Below are positions 36,250 through 51,200 of a DNA stretch of 64,000 nucleotides, in pieces; the stretch's first letter is position 1; every line of letters starts with the position of its first letter. The translations under genes and the position numbers were made by a program. The DNA comes from Megaleporinus macrocephalus (taxonomy: Eukaryota > Chordata > Actinopteri > Characiformes > Anostomidae): NCBI GenBank assembly GCA_021613375.1, contig CM038725.1:14315089-14379088 (forward strand), given 5' to 3'. Below the pieces are notes generated by a model. It searched no databases, was not told the DNA's origin, and worked only from the letters and a program-made list of their open reading frames with translations.

Positions 36250-39200
36250 CCCTGATCATGAAAAGGGATCGTAAGCCGATTTGGCTCAGTAAAGCTGTGA
36301 ACATTAGCACAGTAATATCCCACAGATGGAGACATATGAGCCAGAGCGGCACACAGAGGAACGCTGCAGTCGGGAGGAATGTGAAAAGTTTATGAGGAAG
36401 CGACGCTCTAATGAGGACGCAGATCAATAAAATGGACAAAGCCAACACTTATATATACACACACACACAGCGAGATAAACCAAACTGTCCCGATAATACA
36501 GACCTTGTGCCAAGCAGAATGGCTAATAAAAAAACATAATTTAATGATTCATTTTCATGACAACCATAGGAAGAGACTAGTATCCCAACACATAAACATA
36601 TCTGCACATATTTCAAATATGCTGATGTGATATCTTACATTAATGCCACTATACTGAATGTAGCTGAGATTGATGTGATTGATGTGAGAGAAGCTCAAAA
36701 AAACTAAAAACCTATTTGTTCAGTCTGGCTTTTATGTAGTGTTTTTTCTCTTAGTCTTAATATCCATATTTTTATACTTTGATTGTATTTTTTGTTTTTA
36801 TTATTTGTAATATTTAATTTGTTTTATTTTGTCTACTATTTTATTTTAATGTATTATTTATTTACATTTTGTTTGCCCTTGTTTTATTAATAAACTTTTA
36901 TTATCTTAATTATTCACCTTTTGTTTGATATTAAATGATTATTTTTATTATTATTTGCATTATTTCTTTTTAGTTTATATTTTCTTCAATCACCTGTGAA
37001 GTACCTTGTGTTTCAATCCTATTTGTCTGAAAGGTGCTATATAAAAAAAATGATTGATTTGATTGATTGATTATTCTGTAATTGTGGCTGTTGAGCTGCA
37101 CTGGTTGAACATGCTTGGGATGATATCGTGCCTGTGCAAAATGCTGTTTCCACAATGGGCTGCATATGTTAGCATATCCTGAGACCACAGTGACAGACAG
37201 ACAAAACAGCTTCAGCTCTTACAAAAAACATTGCCATGTCTCAGCTTTTACATGAGGCTAAGCTAAGCAGATACACACACTCTGCCACTAGATGGTAAAC
37301 TAAATTATCTACAATTTCATGTCACCTAAAGATAATGATATACTACAATCATACCACAACAACCTTTCAACACAGTTATTTGAATAAAAGGGATCTGTTG
37401 TTGGCACAGGCCTACATGTAACAATGACCTTTGATTTCTTAGCGCATTATGACAGGTTCAATTCTGCACTGGGCTTCAGTCTGACTACATATACTGTTGC
37501 TGCCAACTGGATATATTTTAAGTTGCATATTATTGCATATTTGATATTATGGGTAATTATGAAATAAATGGGATAAATGTAAGGCAGCTGATAAACTGCT
37601 TACTATGTAATTAAATAAAATTACAACAGGCTTTTATCTCAAATGCTAACTGTGATTTTGAGGTTTAATATAAATTATTTTTTATTAAACCAAAACATTT
37701 GTTTTCATTGGTGATCTGCAGTAAATGTGAACTGCATGCTGGAATAACCTGAGGGCACTGGACGACACTCCACATCACATCACTTGGAAGTGGGGCGACT
37801 GCACACTGGTGAGGAATAATCCCCTCAGCGAGGGAGCAGAGGACGGGCCCAATAAAGGCAGACAAGCCTAATCACCCTTCCACGAGGAAAGGATAGACTG
37901 CTCAAACACTCAGCTCTCTCTACCCAAGTCAATACGAGCAATCTACCTTTATTGCTGTTATTGAGCATTCACTTATCGAGGGTTAAGGGCACCGAATACT
38001 GATTGACTCTTGCTAAGTGCAAAGATTGAGACGTTTAAGGTGCTGTTTCGTACACTTTCATTGCCGTTGGGTTCCGAGAAATAAAACAGAGTTGACAGGC
38101 TGCTATTGTGATCAAGGCCTGGCATTGTTTGTACAAGGTAATTGGTTTTGCTTGTGATAATGGCATGGAAATTGTGAAAGGGATGTCATGCTTCCGCTAA
38201 CTTGTAAAACAGGAGGCACTGAGCCCGGAGTTTGAGTCTGGAAGCTGTCTGTGCTTTTACAGCCAGGGCATTGACGAAGATAAGGTGGCAAGGAAGGAAG
38301 AATTTGTTTGATTTGTTTTAAAAGTAGTCGAAGGAGCTCAGTTCTGCCAGTTCTAACACTTAGCTGGCTAACAGTCGGCTGGAGCAGATCAGTAACTGCA
38401 GGGAATGAGCATACTCTCAAAAGGTCAGAGCTCAAACTCTTTGCTAAAAATGAGACTAATCAGAGTTTTTCAGATACTTGCAAATTCTGCATTTTATCAA
38501 ATCAATACAAGACAAGGATCAGTTGAGATCAGAATTGACTGAGATTGAAGAGCTTCTAGACAGTCACACCAGTTCAAAGGGGTTGATTTCACATCTATAA
38601 AATTCACTGTGTAATGTGTGTGTCTTTTCATGACCTCATATGAAGAGATTATGGGAAAGGGACCTTGAAATAAATATAAGTGAAGATAATTGGAAAAAAT
38701 ATATGGCAAAGCCTATACCCTAAATTATGCTCAATATTTACATATAAAATTAATTTAAAATGTATTAATAGAATTTATCTTACACCAGTCCGCCTTCAAA
38801 ACATTTTCCCAGATCACTCTCGTCTTTGTTTCAAATATAAACTGGAAAAAAGGTACATATTTAAATTGTTTTTGGTCATGTGACAAGATACAATTCTTTT
38901 AGAAAGGGATATATCAAAAACTTTAGAAAATGGTGAATGTCTGACTAGCCTTTACTCCTGCTCTTTTTCTCTTGAATTTTGATACAAAATCTGTGCATAA
39001 TTATAGAATAAGACATTTATTTTTTATTTTAGTGTCCTTAGCTAAGAAATGCATTTTACGTTTGTGGTCAACTCCTCAAGGTCCATCTGTTAATTTCTGG
39101 TTAACTCAAATTACATCAGTACTTCCTTTGGAACAACGAAGATCACATGTATTCTGGCAGACATGGCAACTGTTGATATCATACCTTGAAGAACGGTCTT

Positions 39201-42200
39201 CAACTGTCACTTCTTCTTCTACAGCTTCTATTTTTTTTTCTTATGCCTTACATGTATACCATGAGAATGTGTCCCCCTAAAAAAGTTTTTACTTGTAAAC
39301 CTGACTATATGTGCCAATAAAATATATATATAAAAGAAATGAGACTGAGGTACAGACAGGTGGCAGTCAGATGGCAGAGTTGTCGGCTATGCTTCTTTAA
39401 AGGAAATAACTCGGAGAAGCGACACCAGGATGGAACAAGAAATTATTCATATTATACATCTATTACGTTTAGACAATTTTCTCCTCAACCCAAATATCAT
39501 CAATAAGACAAGACATTTGGTATGGATACAAAATTAATTTCATTTCCGACATCATCACTATGTCTGTTTCTAGATATCATTGCTCTCCAAAGAAAAACAT
39601 GCATCTCCATTTTTGCTGATTTTTATTTTTATATATCATTTAAACACGACAGCTGCCATTTACATTGTGTAAAAATTGAATGAAGAATGGACCAATAGAA
39701 ACACTCCAAGATAACTTGGAAATATTTCTGGTTCCCTTGACTTACAGTGAATGTAATAAAGGGTTTTGGCCATTTCATAGATACTTATTTTTCACTGGAC
39801 AGCGATGATATGCAACATCCTTGGGTGCACTATCTATAGCACAGAATGTGAAAAATCCAATGTAAAATGAGAGCATACTATACTGTACTGTACTATAACC
39901 TTCACACATACTTTTCTTTCTTTTCAATATGTCAAACTGCAAAAATAAGAAAAAAAAACAATGACTGTGCTTTAAAATGTGCAGAAGTGTATCCCCTGTA
40001 GAGAATGTGTTAACTTACTTTCAATCAACAAAACATCATTTGATCATCTGTATATGACTGTAAAAAGTGCTTTGTTGGTAACCAAAAAAATACTGAATGT
40101 GGAAACAAGCAATTAACTAGTTTTACTCAAAAAATTAAATGCTTTGAAAGAATCACTCAAGTTGAGTAAAACCAGTTCAGTTGCTTGTTACCACATGAGG
40201 TGACGTTCATAGGTTGTACCAAGGAAGCACTTTTTACAGTGCATGTCTTAGCTGGGGCGGAAACAGTTTTAATTAGATTTTTATTCACTATATCACATTA
40301 AATAAGTTTGCTTTGAATACCTTTTGCATTTTGCACTTAGATGTTTAACATTTCAGTATTTTTGCTGCTCTAACACCCACCTAATCATAGGGAGGACTAA
40401 TTTATCATTTCAAAAGTGTCAAATTTTGTCATCTTTTCTGTTAACATGAGTGTTCGAATTGCTACCTTTTTGAACAAGAAAACCCATAGCATAGTCTGAG
40501 CACGCTTGCTCACGAAATGCTGCATGTCTAACAATATGGCAGTGCAGGCTTTACAAATACTCTAAATGCATGGCATATGAGACTTTGAATAGGATTAACT
40601 AGCTAATAAGCTGGATCAGCTAATTACCAAGTCCTTTCTTAGATCAAAACATGCAAGGCAGATGTAGTCTAGAACCATGACTGGATGTCACTACTTGGTA
40701 CAGAGCAGTGTTTCCCAACTCTGAAGGTCCAGTGATATGCACATGTTTGTGTTTTTTCTTCCCTTCTTCCAGCACACCTGATTTAACTAATCAGCTCATT
40801 AACAACCACCTACTGAGATGAAGTGAGTGGGCTATTTTAGGAATCACACAACATTGTGGAGGGCTTGGAAACACCAGCACAGAACACCTGCAGTATTACA
40901 GATCTGTTTTACTGTATCTCAGTTAAAAGCCTGGCTGGGTGTTCTATAGAAAGAAAAGCTGCAGAACTACAGTTCTGTCTTACTGAATCTCAGCTAAAAG
41001 CCTGGCTGGGTGTTCTATAGAAAGAAAAGCTGCAGAACTACAGTTCTGTCTTACTGAATCTCAGCTAAAAGCCTGGCTGGGTGTTCTATAGAAGGAAAAG
41101 CTGAAGAACTACAGTTCTGTCCTACTGAGGCTCGACTAAAAGCCTGGCTGGGTGTTCTATAGAAAGAAAAGCTGCAGTATTACAGTTCTGTCTTACTGAG
41201 GCTCGACTAAAAGCCTGGCTGGGTGTTCTATAGAAAGAAAAGCTGCAGTATTACAGTTCTGTCTTACTGAGGCTCGACTAAAAGCCTGGCTGGGTGTTCT
41301 ATAGAAAGAAAAGCTGCAGAACTACAGTTCTGTCTTACTGAATCTCAGCTAAAAGCCCGGCTGGGTGTTCTATAGAAAGAAAAGCTGAAGAACTACAGTT
41401 CTGTCTTACTGAATCTCAGCTAAAAGCCTGGCTGGGTGTTCTATAGAAAGAAAAGCTGCAGAACTACAGTTCTGTCTTACTGAATCTCAGCTAAAAGCCT
41501 GGCTGGGTGTTCTATAGAAAGAAAAGCTGAAGAACTACAGTTCTGTCTTACTGAATCTCAGCTAAAAGCCTGGCTGGGTGTTCTATAGAAAGAAAAGCTG
41601 CAGAACTACAGTTCTGTCTTACTGAATCTCAGCTAAAAGCCTGGCTGGGTGTTCTATAGAAGGAAAAGCTGAAGAACTACAGTTCTGTCCTACTGAGGCT
41701 CAACTAAAAGCCTGGCTGGGTGTTCTATAGAAAGAAAAGCTGCAGAACTACAGTTCTGTCTTACTGAATCTCAACTAAAACCCTGGCTGGGTGTTCTATA
41801 GAAAGAAAAGCTGCAGTATTACAGTTCTGTCTTACTGAGGCTCGACTAAAAGCCTGGCTGGGTGTTCTATAGAAAGAAAAGCTGCAGAACTACAGTTCTG
41901 TCCTACTGAGGCTCGACTAAAAGCCTGGCTGGGTGTTCTATAGAAAGAAAAGCTGCAGAACTACAGTTCTGTCTTACTGAATCTCAGCTAAAAGCCTGGC
42001 TGGGTGTTCTATAGAAGGAAAAGCTGAAGAACTACAGTTCTGTCTTACTGAGGCTCAACTAAAAGCCTGGCTGGGTGTTCTATAGAAAGAAAAGCTGCAG
42101 AACTACAGTTCTGTCTTACTGAACCTCAGTTAAAAGCCTGGCTGGGTGTTCTATAGAAAGAAAAGCTGCAGAACTACAGTTCTGTCTTACTGAATCTCAA

Positions 42201-45200
42201 CTAAAAGTCTCGCTTTGTGTTCTATAGAAAGAAAAGCTGCAGAACTACAGTTCTGTCTTACTGAATCTCAGCTAAAAGCCTGGCTGGTTGTTCTATAGAA
42301 AGAAAAGTTGCAGACCTACAGTTCTGTCTTACTGAGGCTCGACTAAAAGCATTGCTGGTTGTTTAATAGAAAGAAAAGCTGCAGTACTACAGTTCTGTCT
42401 TACTGAGGCTGGACTAAAAGCCTGGCTGGGTGTTCTGTGGAAGGTAAAGCTGCAGTATTACAGTTCTGTCTAACTGAGGCTGGACTAAAAGCATGGCCGG
42501 GTGTTCTGTGGAAGGTAAAGCTGCAGTATTACAGTTCTGTCTAACTGAGGCTGGACTAAAAGCATTGTTGGGTGTTCTATAGAAAGAAAAGCTGCAGTAT
42601 TACACTTTTGTCTAATTGAATCTCAGCTAAAAGCCTGGCTGGGTGTTCTATGGAAGGTAAAGCTATACTATTACAGTACTGTCTTACTGAGGCTCGACTA
42701 AAAGTCTGTCTGGGTGTTCAGTGGAAGAAAAGGCATGCAGTAATCACAGTAAGCAAACCTGGGAGTGTTTGGAGACCCAGTGGCGGAGGACATTCAGAAC
42801 CCGATTAGTGGCTGCCCGCCGTATGATGAACTCTTTGTCACACATCCTCTCTGAGTTGCTGAAAACTTGAAATGAAAGAAGAAACAAAAGTAACATCACT
42901 GTTTCAACTTCGCATACAGAGAACACTTTTGACCTAAAGCATTGAGACAAACTCTTTATTTATCACTGATAGTGTAAAAGACCAGTAAAGTTTTCATCAT
43001 CCACAGTTTATCGCAGCAGTTCCAGCATGTCCACCGTTTTCATCAACGTCTGCAGGGCAAGTGCACTGATTTTGTTTCAAACCGGGTTTAACCTGTGGAG
43101 GCTGAGCCGCTGTTCCACGACTGTCACATGACATTTACTGAGCTATGTTAAAGGTCCCACTCGTGAGCACAGGCATACACTTGATCTCACCTGGTCACAT
43201 GGTTTTATACATGACAATGTTAAAAACAAGGAAAACAGCCTTTTTAGGCCTCAGGTTTGTTATTTTTAGTGTTCTGCTAGTTACATAACCTATGCCTATT
43301 AGAATGACAGAATACCTCTCTCCAACTTTTACTCCCTCTACAGCCACTCAGTTTGGAGCTGCTTATACTTTCTCTCCAAATCTCAGCATGGCTTCTGCTC
43401 TTCAATTTGGTGTTGAGGAGTAATTGTATATCACATCAGGGCTCTTCAGCAAGTATGCAGCAGAGCATAGATGAAAGTAGGTTTGGTTTAAGTTGGGTTT
43501 AAGTTAAGAGTGATATTTGAGTATTTGAGTTATATTTTTCAGATGTTATTAAAAATGATCACAGACTAAAATTTATATATATATATATATGGATGGAAGC
43601 TGTATTAGGCCTAGAGACATTTTCAAAAACTGTTGAGCTGTTGAGGATTTTCTCACATATTTTTATGGGCTGGCTTGAAAATATAACTCTGTTACTGAGC
43701 ACTTCACCTTCCAGCCAAGTATTGCAATTAGATTGTAGACACATGCATTTACATTTAGTAGTAAAGTGCATCTCTGGCTAGTGAGACTGAAACCTGATCG
43801 CTGTTAAGGGGTGGATTATACAAATCCACTTGTTATGTGAGAACCTGTAATCATCCCCAGCCATGTGTGTCAACCATGATTATGTTCTTTGAATATGGAT
43901 CACATGCTCACTGATGAGTTTGGGTTGTACTGGGACAGGTTTCGGATATTGAATGTGTCTTGGAGAGATGTACGCATTCGCTGTACCATGTGGCTCCTAA
44001 AGTGGTTTAACCAATCACATTTGTTCCTGTTTTAAATTTGTCTTGTGCATCCACTCTTGCATATTTAGGGGCTTGGCCTCATCCAGATATAATCCAGATA
44101 CTCAGGATGCCTGAAGCAAGCAGGTGTAAACGGGATCTTTGTTTCTAAGATGAGGTGCTACACTCTTTTCCATCTTGGCTTTTTAAAGTCTTTGAGATGA
44201 CTGGCTATGAGTGTTATGGCTAGTATGGCTATTATAGCTATGTGTATTATGAATGTGAGTTTAATCACTGATTCTGTTCCTGAGAATGTTAGTCTTACAG
44301 ATGCAAAACCTGGATGTGGGGTGCTGAGTAATTGTCACTCTTTATCAAAATTATTTTTTTGTAACGATTCAGAAAAAAACATTTCTTCAACACAAAGACA
44401 AAGTATGAATTATTTTCAGTCAGGTTTTAAAGATTTTGTTAGTTCTGAATCTGCTCTTTAACAAGTTGCTGATAACCTGTTACTAAATTCTGATTCTGGT
44501 GATTGTTCTATGCTGTGTTTTATGTGTAAATGAGACTGGTGCAAGTGGAGAACTCACAGTGGGACACATTTTTGTCCATAAATTATAAAGCACTCTGGTT
44601 CATACCTGCAATATACAACTACATATTTACAAAAATCCACAAGAAGGTTCAACTGCTGCACATTAGCTACCTAGAACAAAAATAAACAGGGCGGACCATC
44701 GTTGTCTGTGTGCACCCTCCATGGCTTAATGTACAGAAAACACTTGCGTTGGAGTTCTATTCACTCATGCTTATAAAAAGCTCCCAGTAGGACATGATGT
44801 TCTGCTCTGTCTGTGCTGTGCGTTGTAGTGCTGTTGTCTGATGCTGAGTACCTGGAGGGCTGCTGTGACCGGCTGCTGCTGTGGCGATGGCGAACGCGGA
44901 GGCTGGAGACACTGAACAGCGCGAGTTCTCCGCCGCCGGGACTGAAAGGCAGGAGAAAACACAGAAATAAATAAACAAAAGCAAAGCTTAGAAGGAGGAA
45001 GGCTACGTGTCTGAGGAATGGGTCAGTGGGGTAATATGTAAAGTAAACAAACATGAGCTCTCCATGACTACAGTATAGTTTGACTGCCAGTGTTACTGAC
45101 TGTATACATAAATGGAAATGGAGTGAATGGCCCCTTGGGAAAAAAAAATCTCACCCCCCACGGTAACCAAGGCTACGCCACGTGTTAGTGACCATATGGA

Positions 45201-48200
45201 AATGGATTTCCGTGGAAATTTAGCTCAAGAGTGCGGAAACACATTTTCTCGCGTGAGACTACATAGAGCGAGTTCCTGCAAATGTGGGTCAAGGAGGAAA
45301 ATAATGTATATTTATTCAGCATACACGGCATTAGCAAAATTACAGGAGTGTAATAGGAAACAAGACGAAAGTGTGTTCAGAACCACAGAACAAACAATAC
45401 AGATGGAACAGCGTCCAGCGCCAATCCGTGGCAATTACGAGCATGTGTTGCTTGAAATAAAACAAATACTATTTAACCTTGTTCCAACTCTTCTATACAT
45501 AACCTCCCTTTAATGTCATCCAAACACATTATTGAACTGACTCAGCCCCAAGATAAATTGGCTGGAATTACAACCTAATACACAGGGGCCATTTATAGGC
45601 AGAACTGGGCCTCTTTGAAGACCGGCCTGACCACGTTTGGCTTGACTGCGTTTTGCATAGTGGTTTTTCCTGAACGCTGTACTAGACCGCAGGACCTTTA
45701 GGCAAAAGATGGTCAAGAAGGCTCAAGAATCAGGCAAGACAAGCTTGGTGCCTGAGGATCACTTCTTTATTTTCATACTGAGGTTAATGTAGCTAACAAG
45801 TAATGGAGATTACAGCCATCCATTAGCATTATGTGTGCAAAAATCATAATCTACTTGCCTTAAACTACTTTGAATTGCTGATTAACTCACCCAAATGGGC
45901 TCTGAATCTGTATATACTGTTTTCAATTAAATTTGGGAAAAAAGTATGAGGCATAGTTCAAAACAGACATAGCCAGATACTGCTCGAAACCACATCAGCA
46001 GGCCTACAAATCTCAATCCCCCCCAACAAAAAAGTTAGGATAGGATGTGAAATACATATTTTTGTTTATACATCTCTTATACAATACTTAAAGGTAATTA
46101 TTTGCAGCTGGGTGAGCGGTGGTACTACGAGTCTGAATGCTGTTCATATATACAAACATATAATGTTGTCACAATGTTATCTACTTTCTTACAATGCTGC
46201 CAATATTGTTAAAAAGTGGTGTTTTTTATGTTGTCTAAATAAGGTTCTCACAACGCAGTCACAATTTCGTAATTAAGTAATGTCATGCTCTATTATGACT
46301 ACCTGTTGGCATCTTAGAAAAATTCCATGCCGATATAATGGAACGGATATAGAATTTGTGATAAAATACTGATAACGTTGTTACAACTTTCTGAGGAATC
46401 ACATCTAAACATTGTGACAGCATTGTGGGTGCAAAAAAAAAAAAGGTGTCCCAGTGTGACTGCGTCTGCAGGGACGTCCTACACCAGATTACAGTAAATG
46501 CAGCACAAAGACCACAGGCTTAGCCTAAGGTAGGCAGGTGCAGGTATACATGCTGCACAGTTAAAGTGGGCATGTGCTAGCAAAAATGGCATTAAGGTTT
46601 GTGGGCAGGCGTGGGCAAGAACAACACTTGATTTTGTGCGAGCAGACGGATGTGCATTAGTAATCACGCCTGTGCAGAACTTTACTCTGGAGCTTTCTGA
46701 ACGTGCTTGACATATGGCTTCCGCTTTGCATAGCATAATCTTAACTTGCGTTCGAGTCTGCAGTAACAAATGGTGTTTACTGAATGCAGTTTGTCAAAGT
46801 ATTCCCCAACGTCATGCAGTGATATCCATCACAGAAGCATGCCGGTTTTTACTGCAGGGCCTTCTGAGAGACTGAAGGTCCTAGGTGTTCAGATGTGGCT
46901 TTCAGTGCTGCTATTTACTAACAATTGATCAGAATCATTAGATGGGTTTATGTACTTCAGAGGATACAGTAAAACTTCTCTGCCATCTTTTTTAAACTGT
47001 TTTTTAAACATTCTAACTATTTAAAAGACACAAGTTTTGGCATAGTGACGAGCAGGGAGACGTCCTTACTCATAAACAACTAGGTCTTTCCTGGATACTC
47101 CTCAAACCAAGTCTTAAATTGTCCCTGTCTGCTTTTTTGGAACACTGTGTACACTTTGAGCTTTGAGTGCATATTTACCAAAAAAAACATTGAAGCTAAA
47201 AGCAAAACATTAAATGTAGTGGGTTTGTACTGCGCTTGTATGAATACAGGTCAAAATGTCCTCACTCTAAATCGATTGTCAAATTCCCTGATTTTCACTG
47301 ACCAAAAAGCTGAATTTTTATTAATAAACAGAAAAAGGCCACCTTTGTGCTGAGCAGAAAAAGAACAGCCACATTTTTTTAAAACTATTGATTAGTGAGA
47401 GTCATTTACCAGTTCATATACATTTTTTGTGCAAAATTGAAAAAAAAAAATGCATATTTACTGCAATGTATATTTTAGTACTAGACTGAACTGACTCAGA
47501 AGAAGCAAAGAACCAAAACACACAATATGGGGAATTAGTGAAAATAAAATATGTTGATAAAAGTTAACTGAAAATGTAAAAATGCTACAAACAAAATTCC
47601 CTAAAATTCCAGGACTTGGCCCAAAAATCATCAAATTCCCAAATGTTCCATAACTGGAATAAGTAGGGATTTAATGATACACTCTACTCACGAAGCAGTG
47701 CGATTCACGATGCTGATGTCTACAAAATCAAACTGAACACAAATTATGACCCACAACGTTTCCTTTCATTATTTATCTACAACAACAAACTACAAAATGC
47801 TGTATTTTGCTTAATCTTATCTTTATCAAAGTAAACTGAAGTAAATATGGGCTCATAAAAAGTGATAAGACTATTAAATTCAAGTCAAGTTTATTTGTAT
47901 AGTGTTTTTTACAATGAAGTTGTCACAAAGCAGCTTTATAGGAGTTTGAAAACATAGAAACAGGAAATCACAACACTTTATCTCCTGTGAGCAAGCCAGA
48001 GGCGACGGTGGCAAAAAACACCCTCAACTGGAGGATGAAACCTTAAGAGGAACCAGACTCACAAGGGGGGACCCATCCTCCTCTGGTCAAACAGTGTTTA
48101 CAGTATATAAATCACTATTGGGTGAAATAAACCACAGTTTTAATCTAACTCTCATGTCGGCTCCTCTTCTACAATGTCTGATGTAGTTTGAGAGGCTGTT

Positions 48201-51200
48201 CGTAGTGAGCGGTCAGTCAGCCAATAGCGTTTGGCCAATGTCACGTCCCCAAATGGGCAAACCCGCCACCTTTAAAAAAGTTGAGCGCAGAGAGCAGCCA
48301 ACAGTAGTGCACTTTGCGCACGAGGAACAATATTAAATAGAGAGAGAAAAACACAGTAAAGGATGTAAAAAAAAAAAAAAAGACAGTTTAAGCGTGTTTA
48401 TGAAAAATGCACATGCAGTTCTTATTTGTGCGCTCGCGAGTTTTACATTCGCACAAGTTAAAAATTTACGAGCGTGAAATGTTAAACTGTGCAGGTTTAT
48501 ATTTTTCACCTCACGTTTTTGTGCAGCCTAGGTTTGACACTGATGGTACGCCATACATTCAACTAACGTGATGTACCGGCGTCAACCAGGCGAGGTAGGC
48601 TGTACCAGCGCCATCTGCTGTTTCAAAAGGCTATCGATTCATTTTACAACCTAAATCAATTTCAGTCTTAGCAAATTGGCATCGATTATTAACTCGCGAT
48701 GTATCGTTACATCCCTAGCAATAAACATTTTAAAGTTCCATGATATAGCAGATATTCCTTGACCTGTGGGAACCCTGATTGACAAATCACTGCTTCCTAT
48801 TTTTATTTATCATCTCACATACTGTCCAGATACTTGTCATATTATGCGCAGCTTCAACAAGTATGTGATGATTTACACTTGCAGTTTATGATGCTTCTAA
48901 ATCTAAAGCTTCAGTGGTTCAGACACGAAACACATTGTGGAGTAAATGTAAAGTAAATGGATGTGAACATGTTTATTTTTTTGCTAAACTGTTTCGTTAC
49001 CCGAAACCATGTGAACCAATGTGTTGAGAGGCAGCGACAGTCTCTGCTCCAGCCGTTCGCTAGTGACTGTATAAATGGAGACTAATGAAGATGGAGCTGC
49101 CTACTATGTTTCTCTTCATTACAGTCAAATCTCAGCAGTTCAGCACTTCACCATATGGGTCACAAAAACACAGGCTGTTGCGAAATAAACTGACCAAATG
49201 AGCAGAATCTGGCCTGCAGAGATGGTTTTTATTAAAAAAGTTTAAAGGAAGGCTGCAAATGCCATTACTTTTTATCTACTCTCTCTTGTTTTGACACATA
49301 AAACCACATACAGCAAACGTATAGTTACCTCCTGGCCCTCTGTAGCGCAAGTGTCGAGGGGTTGAGGGCGACCGACAAGGAGAGAGATCTCCTGCTTCAC
49401 TGCCTTGCGGAGATTCAGGGATGAACTTGTCCAATGAAACTGACTCCAGCACAGCTGAGCGAAGAAGGAAACACACACAACATGGTACAAATGGACATTC
49501 AATATTTATCAGTAATTAAATTGTACCGTTTTTAATTGTACGTTTTTAAAGATTTGTTTCAGCACACTCAACAAAAACTAGTAATCACATACATAACGAA
49601 GCTGTCCAAAGAATAATTATCTTTCTGCATCATTTGAACATGGCAGCTGCTGTTTACATTGTGTAAAGATTTTATGATGAATGGACCAGTAGAACAAAAT
49701 TCTAATTCTATGGACTTACAGTGATCGTAAAGACTGTTTTTGGCCTCTCCTGTAAAGCTGCTGTTTTTTCAGATACTTGTTTTTATTTGGACCAGAGGAG
49801 GATGGGGTCCTCCCTTGAGCCTGGGGTTCTCTCAAGGTATCTTCCTATTAAAAAGGGAGCCTTCCCTTGCCACCATCACCTCTGGCTTGCTCTAGGCGGG
49901 CTTGGACCTCGATACCCTTTCTCATGACTCTTTTCTTACCATCCTTCTCTTTGATTCCTCTTTTTCATAAATTGCTTTTCTGTAAAGCTGCTTTGAGACA
50001 ACACTGGTTGTAAAAAGCACTGTATAAATGTTGATTGATTGATTGATTTGGATAGGAATGATGAACATGTGTTTTTATTATTTTATTATAGTTTATTTAG
50101 TATCCATCCATCCATCCATTGTCTGACGCTTAATCCCGCAAGTCGGGGTCACGGGGGGGCTGGAGCCGATCCCAGTGTCATCAGGCGAAGGCGGGATACA
50201 CCATGGACAGTTCCACCAGTCCATCGCATGGCCAACACTCAACACCTACAGGCAATTTAGAGTGACCAATCTACTTAACATGCATGTCTTTGAACGTGTG
50301 GAAGGAAACCGGAGTACCCGGAGGAAACACACTCAAGCACTGGGAGAACATACACACTCCACACAGAACAGCCCGGACCGGGAATCCAACCCAGATCGTC
50401 TTGCTTTATTTAGTATATTTATTGATATTATTTTTATTATTCACTCCAAAATATATTCTAGTACATCAAGCAAACAAAGGCCCATTTTCATAGTGAATGT
50501 TATGTAAACACTGTGTTTAAAATTATTTAACGCATAGTAATTAGTAAAAACTTTATTAAAGTGGCACATATAGCTTACAACAACAACCTGCTCCTGAAGG
50601 CATACTCAAGGCCTCATCTGAGGAAACTCGTCTTCATCTTATGATAACAGGGCTACAATTTTCAACTCTTCCATCAAATTTAACATTTAATATTTCATAA
50701 AGAAATTTCAAGCTCAAGGCATGATTCACTTTGATTCACTAGAAACAGCTTGATGTTTCATTTAGATCGTTTGTACTACTATATAGGTTCTGTTAATGTA
50801 TTTATTGTTCTGATGAAATTGAATACACACAAAATACAGAAAAATATCAATACTACATACATTACTGGCAAATATTATCATAGCAAGTTGAGCAAGCATA
50901 AAATGATCGTTTGTGTGATTCCACCTACACCATGTGGTCATACTAATCAAGTTGCTGGTGCTGTGTGAGTAGTAGTGCTGAGCGGTGAGGAAGAGAGGAA
51001 AAAGCATCTTTTCAAAGTCTTGAAAAAATAAAAACAACCTAAGCTCACTGAGGGGGATTGATTATTTCTATTTCAGTTCAAGTGCTGATTTCCCCCTACC
51101 CCCAATATTGTCGCTCTACAGCTGGGGTATTACCGTACTTAGGGTGTTACTCTTTTCAGAAACGCCCACTTTTTTTCATTGGCTAAAACAAGAATGTCCT

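Larger units (their letters stand above)
27234..42758 (-). other. Large rasgrf2 intron (about 15.5 kb)
   Basis: Holds palindromic and Tc1 relics, a LINE fragment, a MITE, microsatellites, several candidate conserved non-coding blocks and the 71-bp minisatellite at its 5' end in the transcript. No exon or nested gene was supported on either strand. Confidence 0.7.
44942..49328 (-). other. rasgrf2 intron with a hAT-like element
   Basis: Apart from the element at 47664-48717 nothing certain is seen. The stretch 45100-47600 has no recognised exon or repeat. Confidence 0.6.

Noticed and set aside
40888..42750. CRISPR array or satellite-like array
   Set aside because: The 71-bp units are contiguous without unique spacers, in a vertebrate intron. 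It is a minisatellite.
44757..45054. Alternative open frames overlapping the rasgrf2 exon at 44852-44941
   Set aside because: Only the frame reading [20 protein letters not shown] splices in phase to both neighbours and matches RasGRF proteins.
50039..50507. Open frames of 69-110 codons on the plus strand
   Set aside because: They lie on a widespread fish interspersed repeat.
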